Origin: TMP-86 sp044226865
GTDB lineage: Bacteria; Pseudomonadota; Gammaproteobacteria; Steroidobacterales; Steroidobacteraceae
Direction of reading: 5' to 3'
DNA: 64,000 nt
Assembly (NCBI GenBank): GCA_044226865.1
Contig: JBGAGE010000002.1
Coordinates: 434,001 to 498,000 of the forward strand
The notes under the pieces are model-generated. The model had not been told where the DNA came from and did not search any database. It saw only the letters and a list, made by a program, of their open reading frames with translations. A program made the position numbers and the translations under genes. Positions 58,156 through 64,000 of this stretch are shown in pieces. Each line of letters opens with the position of its first letter. Positions within the stretch are counted from its first letter, which is position 1.

Positions 58156-59733
58156 TTGCCCGCCCGTCCCTCACGACTCTGCCAGGCCTTCTTCGCGACG
58201 GCTGCGCGTCATCCGCAAAAGACGGCGTTGGTATGCGGCGCGGAACGGATGAGCTATGCGCAACTGCAGGCCCTGGTGTGCCGCTGGTCGCAGGGCATGG
58301 CCGAGGCCGGTGTCACCCGCGGCGACAGGGTGGCCGTGATCCTGCCGAACGACATCGAGTTCGTCGCGCTCACGCTCGTGGCCGCGGACCTCGGCGCCAT
58401 GCTGATCCCATTGAGCATCACGCTGCCGGCGGGCGAGATCCGCAAGGCATTCGCAGCCACCGGCGTGCAACATGTGGTCTCCTCCGCCGCGCTGCTGGAG
58501 CCCCTGCTGGAATCCGCCCCCGGCCTGCCGGAGCTTGCCGCCGGGCTGTGGCTGAGCGTGGACGAGGAGATTGGCGATACGCGCGTACGCGTGCTGCGCG
58601 AACTGCTGCGCGCCGTGCCGGCGGATCCCGCGCCTCGCGCACAGGGCCGCGACGAGGATGCGCTGATCCTCAGCATGACCTCGGGCTCCACCGGCAATCC
58701 CAAGCCCATCGTGCTGACACAGCTGACCAAGTTCAACCGCGCGATGGCGGCGGTGGAACTCTACGGCGTCACGGCGGATGACCGGACGCTCGCAGCCACG
58801 CCGTTGTATCACTCGCTGGCGGAGCGCCTGGTGCTGATCCCGCTGCTCACCGGCGGCACCTCCATCATCCTGCCGCGCTTCACCGTGCCGCTGTGGCTGC
58901 AATGCGTGCGCCAGCAGCGCGTGAGCTTCAGCATCGCCGTCTCCTCGCAATTGAAGCAGATCATCGCCGTGCTGGAAGATCCCGGGCATGCCGGCGACCT
59001 GGCGAGCCTGCGGTGCCTGGTGTCTTCCTCGGCCCTGCTCGATCTCGAGACCAAGGCGCAGCTGTTGGCGAAGCTGGCCTGCGATTTCCATGAATGCTAC
59101 GGCGCCTCGGAAATCGCCATCGCCTCCAACCTCGACACCGCGGCGGCGCGCACCCGGCCGCGTTCGGTGGGACGGGCCGCCCCCGGCGTGGACATCCGCA
59201 TCCTCGGCGTGGACGGCGGCATCCTGCCCCGCGGCGAAGCCGGCGAGATCGTATGCCGGACGCCGATGCTGTTCGGCGGCTATTTCCGCCGCCCCGACCT
59301 CACACGCGCGGCCATGTGGGGCGAATACTTCCGCACCGGCGACGTCGGCCGCATGGACGAGGATGGCTTCCTGTATTTCCTCGGCCGCAGCAAGGACATC
59401 ATCATCTGCGGCGGCATCAACATCTATCCGGCGGACGTGGAGGAAGCCGTGAATGCGCACCCGGCGGTGCGCGAAAGCGCCGCGTTCGCCATTCCCGATG
59501 AGCGCCTGGGCGAAGTCGTGGCCGTGGCCGTCGTGATGCAGGCGGCACAACGCTTCGACCTCAGGTCGCTGCGGCTGCACTGCGGCGAACGGCTGGCCGA
59601 CTTCCAGCAACCGCGCCAGTTCCACGAGCTTGCCGAGCTGCCGCGCAATCCCATGGGGAAGATCATGAAATTCCAGCTGGTCGAGAGGTTCTCGCCGGCC
59701 GACCACCGCAAGGACATTGCACGCCATGCCTGA
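58156..59733 (+). CDS. AMP-dependent acyl-CoA/acyl-ACP ligase
   Basis: A 525-residue ANL-superfamily enzyme. Seen: phosphate loop LSMTSGSTGNPKPIV (near residue 175), CYGASEIAIA, TGDVGRMDEDGFLYFLGRSKDIIICGGINIYPADVEEAV (hinge and A8) and the catalytic lysine in RNPMGKIMKFQL. It activates a carboxylic acid as acyl-AMP and loads it on CoA or on the ACP three genes on. Start TTG 58156 is the first that fits the family. The end overlaps the next gene by eight bases. Confidence 0.85.
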   Translation: MPARPSRLCQAFFATAARHPQKTALVCGAERMSYAQLQALVCRWSQGMAEAGVTRGDRVAVILPNDIEFVALTLVAADLGAMLIPLSITLPAGEIRKAFAATGVQHVVSSAALLEPLLESAPGLPELAAGLWLSVDEEIGDTRVRVLRELLRAVPADPAPRAQGRDEDALILSMTSGSTGNPKPIVLTQLTKFNRAMAAVELYGVTADDRTLAATPLYHSLAERLVLIPLLTGGTSIILPRFTVPLWLQCVRQQRVSFSIAVSSQLKQIIAVLEDPGHAGDLASLRCLVSSSALLDLETKAQLLAKLACDFHECYGASEIAIASNLDTAAARTRPRSVGRAAPGVDIRILGVDGGILPRGEAGEIVCRTPMLFGGYFRRPDLTRAAMWGEYFRTGDVGRMDEDGFLYFLGRSKDIIICGGINIYPADVEEAVNAHPAVRESAAFAIPDERLGEVVAVAVVMQAAQRFDLRSLRLHCGERLADFQQPRQFHELAELPRNPMGKIMKFQLVERFSPADHRKDIARHA

Positions 59734-60928
59734 TGACACCCGCAACACGCCGCTGCAACTTGGCTTCCTCGGCGGCTCGCTCGATTCCGCGGTGGGCTAC
59801 GCGCATGCCACCGCCAGCACCATGGACCGCTGCTGGCAACTCGCCGCGGGCTGCTTCAGCAGGAAACCGGACGTGAACGCCGAGACCGGCGCCACCTACG
59901 GCGTGGCGCCGGAGCGCGTCTACGCGTCGCTCCAGGAAATGCTCGCGCACGAGGCCCACCGCCTCGATGCCGTGGCGGTGCTCACGCCCACCCCGGCGCA
60001 TGCGGCCGACGTGCTGGCCTGCCTGCGCGCGGGCGTGCCGGTGATCTGCGAGAAGGCGCTGGCCGCGAATGGTAGCGAGGTGGAGAGCATCATCAAGGTG
60101 CGCAACGAATACCAGGGCTTCCTCGCCGTCACCTACAACTACTCCGGCTACCCGATGCTGCGCGAACTGGCGCAACGCATCGCCCGCGGCGGGCTGGGCA
60201 GGATCCTGCATTTCAGCGCCGAAATGCCGCAGGAAGGCTTCGTGCGCATCGACGCGCACGGCAACAAGCCCACCCCGCAATCCTGGCGGCTGGCCGATCG
60301 CGCGGTGCCCACGCTGCACCTCGACCTCGCCGTGCACCTGCATCACATCCTTCACTTCCTGCTGCGCGAGAAGCCGCTGGAAGTCGTGTCGGACCAGAAT
60401 CACTACGGCTGGTTCGAAGGCGTGGTCGACAACGCCAGCTGCCTGTGCCGCTATAGCGGCGGGATCCAGGGTACGCTGTGGTTCAGCAAATCCGCGCTCG
60501 GCCATCGCAACGGACTGCGCATCCGCATCTACGGTGACCAGGCATCCGCCGAGTGGTACCAGGCCAATCCCGAGGAACTGGTGCTATCGCATGTCGATGG
60601 CCGCCGCGAGGTGCTCGACCGGGCCGGAGCGGTCGAGGTCAGCCAGCAGCGCCGCTACAATCGCTTCAAGTCCGGGCACCCCGCCGGCTTCATCGAGGCC
60701 TTCGCCAATCTCTATCACGACATTGCGCAGGCCCTGCGGGAGTACCGCCGCAACGGCGCCTGGACGACCGGGCAGGTATTCAGCGCGGAGCTGGCCCTGG
60801 AGGGCATCAGTTTCCTCGAGGCCATGGTGGCCTCCTCGCAATCGCGCGCCTGGCAGCCGCTGCAGGGCACGCCAGGCGCGGCCGCGGTGCCGCTGCACGC
60901 GCGCCGGCGCCGCGCGGGCCGGCCCTGA
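59726..60928 (+). CDS. Gfo/Idh/MocA-family sugar oxidoreductase
   Basis: A 400-residue NAD(P)-dependent dehydrogenase. The N-terminal nucleotide fold is LQLGFLGGSLDSAVGYAHATAS; VAVLTPTPAHAADVLACLRAGVPVICEKALAAN holds the EKP-type catalytic lysine. The C-terminal domain has PTLHLDLAVHLHHILHFLL. Members oxidise or reduce hydroxyls of UDP- or dTDP-sugars. Inside this chain it would act on the sugar before or after amination. ATG 59726 was chosen. The end overlaps the ACP start as TGATG. Confidence 0.85.
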   Translation: MPDDTRNTPLQLGFLGGSLDSAVGYAHATASTMDRCWQLAAGCFSRKPDVNAETGATYGVAPERVYASLQEMLAHEAHRLDAVAVLTPTPAHAADVLACLRAGVPVICEKALAANGSEVESIIKVRNEYQGFLAVTYNYSGYPMLRELAQRIARGGLGRILHFSAEMPQEGFVRIDAHGNKPTPQSWRLADRAVPTLHLDLAVHLHHILHFLLREKPLEVVSDQNHYGWFEGVVDNASCLCRYSGGIQGTLWFSKSALGHRNGLRIRIYGDQASAEWYQANPEELVLSHVDGRREVLDRAGAVEVSQQRRYNRFKSGHPAGFIEAFANLYHDIAQALREYRRNGAWTTGQVFSAELALEGISFLEAMVASSQSRAWQPLQGTPGAAAVPLHARRRRAGRP

Positions 60929-61185
60929 TGCGCGGCTCGAGCCAGGATGAAGCGCGTGCGTTCATCCGCAGGCTCCTCGCCCGCAAAGCGCGCCTGCCCG
61001 CGGACTTCGACGACAACACCGACTTCATCGCCGCCGGCATCGTCGATTCCATCGGCATCATCAAGTTCGTGCTCGAACTGGAATCGCATTTCGGGATCGA
61101 GATCGATCCGGTGGACATGGAATCCGTGAAGTTTCGCAGCATCAGCGGACTCGCGGGCATCATCGACGGGAAGGTGGCGGCCTGA
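60928..61185 (+). CDS. Acyl carrier protein
   Basis: An 85-residue four-helix carrier. The phosphopantetheine serine is in AAGIVDSIGIIKFVLELE (DSI in place of DSL, near residue 40). It is a dedicated ACP, distinct from fatty-acid AcpP, encoded between the oxidoreductase and an FkbM methyltransferase with TGATG overlaps on both sides. It probably carries the acyl group activated by the ligase to the NeuD-type acyltransferase or to the lipid-modifying steps. Confidence 0.87.
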   Translation: MRGSSQDEARAFIRRLLARKARLPADFDDNTDFIAAGIVDSIGIIKFVLELESHFGIEIDPVDMESVKFRSISGLAGIIDGKVAA

Positions 61186-62342
61186 TGGCACAGCCGGCCA
61201 CGACTTGTGCGGGCGGCGGTGCGGCCCAACCGGCGGCATCGTGGCCCGACTTCCTGCAAGGTGATCCCGGCGCGGCGCGCCGTCCTGAAACGCGGGAGCT
61301 TGCGGAACGTTTCCTTTCCCGACGCGAGCGCGCGCCGCGCCTCCTGCTCGGGCGCAATGAACACGCCGCCGCCCTGCTCGCGCTCGCGCCGGTCGATGCC
61401 ATCATCGATGATCGTGCCGCGCCGTGCATCTGGAACGGACGCCCGGTGGTGAAGGCAGAAGACGCGCCGGCGCACGCCATCATCGTCAATTGCTCGCTCG
61501 CGATCAGTCCGGTGGATGCCACGCGCCGCCTGCAGCAACTGGGATTGCGCCATCTCTTGAGCTATGGCGATCTGCTCGCCAGCCACCCGCAACAGGTGCC
61601 GCTGCCTTCGTTCGTCGCCGACACGCGCGCCGACCTGCAAGCGCATGGCGCGCAGTGGCAGGCATTGTTCGACCGGCTCGCCGACCCGGCGTCGCAGCAG
61701 ACCCTGCGCGATGTGCTGCTGTTCCGCCTGAGCGCCGATGCGCATCACCTGCGCGACTACGCGGTGCGCATGTCCGAGCAATACTTCGAGGATTTCCTCG
61801 GGCTCGCACACGAGGTGTTCGTCGATGCCGGCGGCTTCGACGGCGACACCACGGAGACCTTCTGCCAGCGCGACCCCGGTTATCGCCGGGTGATCCTGTT
61901 CGAGCCTTCCGCCGCCAACATGAGCGGCGCACGCCGGCGGTTGGCGGGCGTCGCCAATATCGAGTTCATCCAACAGGGCCTGTCCGACGTGGCGGGCTCC
62001 CTCGCGTTCGACGCCGATGCCGGCTCGGCCAGCGCCGTAGCGCAGGCAGGCGCATCACTCATTCCCGTCACCACGCTGGATGAGGCCGTGCCGGACGAGG
62101 TGAGCTTCGTGAAGATGGACCTGGAAGGCTGGGAGTGGCGGGCGCTCATGGGGGCCCGCGGGCACCTGCGCCGCAGCGCGCCGAAACTCGCCATTGCCGT
62201 CTATCACCGCGCCGCCGATTTCCGCCGCATACCGCAGCTGGTGTTGCAGCAGCGCCCGGACTACGGCGTGTACCTGCGGCATTACACGCAGGGCTGGTCG
62301 GAAACGGTGATGTTCTTCGTGCCCGGCCATGGTGGAGCGTGA
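61185..62342 (+). CDS. FkbM-family methyltransferase
   Basis: A 385-residue protein. The first about 190 residues have no clear domain but include DDRAAPCIWNGRPVVKAEDA, a PglD-like nucleotide-fold hint. The FkbM methyltransferase domain covers about 200-370: EVFVDAGGFDGDTTETFCQ (SAM motif), VILFEPSAANMSGARRRL, IEFIQQGLSDVAG, VSFVKMDLEGWEWRALMGA and LAIAVYHRAADFRRIPQLV. It likely O-methylates the sugar or its acyl group. It starts TGATG with the ACP and ends TGATG with the next gene. Confidence 0.87.
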   Translation: MAQPATTCAGGGAAQPAASWPDFLQGDPGAARRPETRELAERFLSRRERAPRLLLGRNEHAAALLALAPVDAIIDDRAAPCIWNGRPVVKAEDAPAHAIIVNCSLAISPVDATRRLQQLGLRHLLSYGDLLASHPQQVPLPSFVADTRADLQAHGAQWQALFDRLADPASQQTLRDVLLFRLSADAHHLRDYAVRMSEQYFEDFLGLAHEVFVDAGGFDGDTTETFCQRDPGYRRVILFEPSAANMSGARRRLAGVANIEFIQQGLSDVAGSLAFDADAGSASAVAQAGASLIPVTTLDEAVPDEVSFVKMDLEGWEWRALMGARGHLRRSAPKLAIAVYHRAADFRRIPQLVLQQRPDYGVYLRHYTQGWSETVMFFVPGHGGA

Positions 62343-63067
62343 TGGACGGTTGCGTGCAGGTCATCCGCCCAAAGGTGCTGTTCAAGCTGGTCGAGGATGC
62401 ATTCCCCGCGCAGAATGTGAGCTTCAACGTGCTGATTCCCACCAGCATGATCGGCGGCCTCACGCTCCTGGAAAGCTCCATCCTGGTGTCGCTGATCCAC
62501 CTGCTTCGACCCACCGAGTTCTTCGAGTTCGGCACCTATCACGGCGCCACCAGCGTGCTGCTGGCAAGCAATTCCGCCGACCATGCCCGCATCACCACGC
62601 TGGACCTGCCGCCGGCTGAGGCGGCGGCCACGGAGGCGGAGGCGGCGGACGGGCGCCACCTGCGCGAAGGCGCCGCCAACGATGCGTTCCTGCGCCGCAG
62701 CTTCGCGAGCCGCGGCTCACCCTACATCGACCGCGCTCCGCCCGCCGTGCGGCGCAAGGTGCAGCGCCTGCACGGTGATAGCCGCGAGCTGCAACCCGCC
62801 GGTCAAGGGCTCGCCGGCCGGTTCGATTTCATCTTCATCGACGGCGGCCACGATCTCGAAACCGTGCGCATCGATACCGGCAACGCGCTGCAGATGGCGC
62901 GCGAGGATGCCGTGATCCTCTGGCACGATTATCGATCCGCGCTGCATGGCGATGTCAGCCGGTTCGTCGATGACTTCAGCCGCGGGCAGCCGGTGATCCA
63001 TGTGGAGCACACCATGCTCGCCTTCAGCCTGCTGGGCCGTCATCGTCGGTTGCTGCCGGAAGGCTGA
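62342..63067 (+). CDS. Class I SAM-dependent methyltransferase (Methyltransf_24-like)
   Basis: A 241-residue protein. FFEFGTYHGATSVLLASNSADHARITTLDL is the SAM-binding motif and acidic loop; GRFDFIFIDGGHDLETVRIDTGNAL and VILWHDYRSALHGDVSRFV complete the class I fold. This type is frequent in O-antigen, lipid and antibiotic clusters, where it methylates sugar hydroxyls or amines. The ATG overlaps the FkbM stop. The target is unknown. Confidence 0.83.
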   Translation: MDGCVQVIRPKVLFKLVEDAFPAQNVSFNVLIPTSMIGGLTLLESSILVSLIHLLRPTEFFEFGTYHGATSVLLASNSADHARITTLDLPPAEAAATEAEAADGRHLREGAANDAFLRRSFASRGSPYIDRAPPAVRRKVQRLHGDSRELQPAGQGLAGRFDFIFIDGGHDLETVRIDTGNALQMAREDAVILWHDYRSALHGDVSRFVDDFSRGQPVIHVEHTMLAFSLLGRHRRLLPEG

Positions 63068-63080
63068 GCGCGCGGCGAAG

Positions 63081-64000
63081 ATGAACACACCGGACGCATC
63101 GGCGACACATTCACCACGGATCCAATGGTACCGCAGCCCTCTTGGCGAACCCCGCCTGGCCGAACTGATGCAATCCAGCGACGCGCGTGGACTTGCGCTG
63201 GCGGCCGGCCATCTGGCGCTCCTGACGGCGACGGGCGGCGCCTGCGTGTGGACGCTGTCGCAGGGCCATCTGCTGGTGGCCACCATCCTGCTGTGGGTGC
63301 ATGGCGCGTGCTACTCCTTCCTCGGGTTTGCCGGCGCCGCGCACGAACTGGCGCATCGCAATGTGTTCAGGACGCGCATGCTCAACGAGCTGTTCCTGTA
63401 CCTGTTCTGCTTCCTGACCTGGAACAATCCGGTGTATTTCCGCGCCAGTCACGCGCGCCATCACCGCGGCACGCTGCACGCCGTGCTCGACGGCGAGGTG
63501 CGCGCACCGGTGCGTGTCGACACGGCCGCGTGGATATGGGAACTGACCCTGGACCTGCCGGCGCTGCGCCGCGCGCTGCGCATCGTCATCGACAACAGCC
63601 GCGGCATCATCCGCGGCGACTGGGGAGCGCGCCTGTTTCCGCCTGGCGAGGAGCAAGCGCGCCGCCGGCTGATCGCGTGGGCGCGCGTCATGCTGGGCGG
63701 CCACGCGCTGCTGGCCGCGGCATTCCTCGCCACCGGCCACTGGCCGTTGTTGCTGCTGGTGAGCCTGGCACCATTCATCGCCGATTGGCTCAACAAGACC
63801 CTGGCCCTGGCGCAGCACGCCGGCATGCAATCCGAGGTGAATGATTTCCGCCTCAACAGCCGCAGCGTGGCGCTCAATCCGCTGCTGGGATTTCTCTATT
63901 GGCAGATGCACTATCACGTGGAACACCACATGTATCCCGGCGTGCCCTGTTATCACCTCAAGGCACTGCGGCAGGAGATCCACGGAGATCTGCCGCATGC
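63081..64000 (+). CDS. Fatty acid desaturase, 3' end beyond the window
   Basis: An open frame from ATG 63081 to the right edge, at least 306 codons. It is an integral membrane di-iron enzyme with the three histidine boxes: HELAHR (about 95), HARHH (about 130), and HYHVEHHMYP (about 278). Membrane stretches lie before the first box (LALAAGHLALLTATGGACVW; ATILLWVHGACYSFLGFAG) and between boxes two and three. It may be a lipid, sphingolipid or beta-carotene-type desaturase/hydroxylase; the substrate is not clear. It starts 13 bases after the methyltransferase and belongs to the same run. Confidence 0.9.
   Translation, partial: MNTPDASATHSPRIQWYRSPLGEPRLAELMQSSDARGLALAAGHLALLTATGGACVWTLSQGHLLVATILLWVHGACYSFLGFAGAAHELAHRNVFRTRMLNELFLYLFCFLTWNNPVYFRASHARHHRGTLHAVLDGEVRAPVRVDTAAWIWELTLDLPALRRALRIVIDNSRGIIRGDWGARLFPPGEEQARRRLIAWARVMLGGHALLAAAFLATGHWPLLLLVSLAPFIADWLNKTLALAQHAGMQSEVNDFRLNSRSVALNPLLGFLYWQMHYHVEHHMYPGVPCYHLKALRQEIHGDLPH

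Overview
The window is a continuous stretch of a high-GC (roughly two-thirds G+C by eye) gammaproteobacterial chromosome. The evidence is the combination of the ygfB/pepP/ubiH-type block, the zapA-6S RNA-fau order, rplM-rpsI, a Crp/Vfr-type regulator, a yjgA(darP)/pmbA divergent pair and a split glycine decarboxylase (gcvPA/gcvPB). The kynU-kmo pair and a cyanide-insensitive-type bd oxidase recall the Xanthomonadales/Nevskiales/Steroidobacter part of the class, but the sequence alone does not fix the genus. I see no prophage, insertion sequence or CRISPR array.

Layout. 1-6.2 kb: bd quinol oxidase (cydBA), apaGH, and a kynurenine-to-3-hydroxyanthranilate pair (kynU-kmo). 6.2-12.5 kb: folA, a LysR regulator, and a tight minus-strand run rlmI-lgt-thyA-SET methyltransferase-2OG oxygenase. 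12.5-14.6 kb: a DUF255/thioredoxin-fold protein. 14.6-27.6 kb: one near-continuous minus-strand run. It starts at a tandem glycine riboswitch and gcvT-gcvH-gcvPA-gcvPB, then dgkA, a tandem HtrA/Nma111-like protease, a cupredoxin, an outer-membrane barrel, a Sua5 enzyme, ornithine decarboxylase, a cytochrome c and a HIT protein. 28-38 kb: yqhA, a SUI1 factor, ispG-phhB-GFA, two UbiH-family hydroxylases, pepP, ygfB, a small coiled-coil protein with zapA, 6S RNA, fau, an EVE protein, a 21-residue lysine-rich peptide gene and rpiA. 38-54 kb: kup, tRNA-Gln, rpsI/rplM, coq7, crp, rpe, djlA, purC, a BtuF-like protein, yihY, pmbA, darP, purEK and an ExeA-type ATPase fused to an FHA domain.

54.2 kb to the right edge is the accessory part. 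It holds a SPINDLY/GT41 glycosyltransferase behind a good sigma-54-like promoter, then a chain of closely spaced or overlapping genes: DegT aminotransferase, NeuD/PglD-type acyltransferase, acyl-AMP ligase, Gfo/Idh oxidoreductase, acyl carrier protein, two methyltransferases and a fatty acid desaturase cut by the window end. The set reads as a pathway that makes an N-acylated, methylated amino sugar (or a related glycolipid) and attaches it to protein, with flagellin the most likely target. That reading is inference.

The most unusual non-coding signal is a family of very long imperfect palindromes. They fill the only three large gene-free gaps (27.6-28.16, 38.6-39.28 and 48.44-49.03 kb), two or three per gap. 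Arms of different copies share sequence such as GGCGTTTGGCGGGGG. Many genes here also start at, or a few bases from, the expected +1 of a visible -10 box, which suggests frequent leaderless transcripts.
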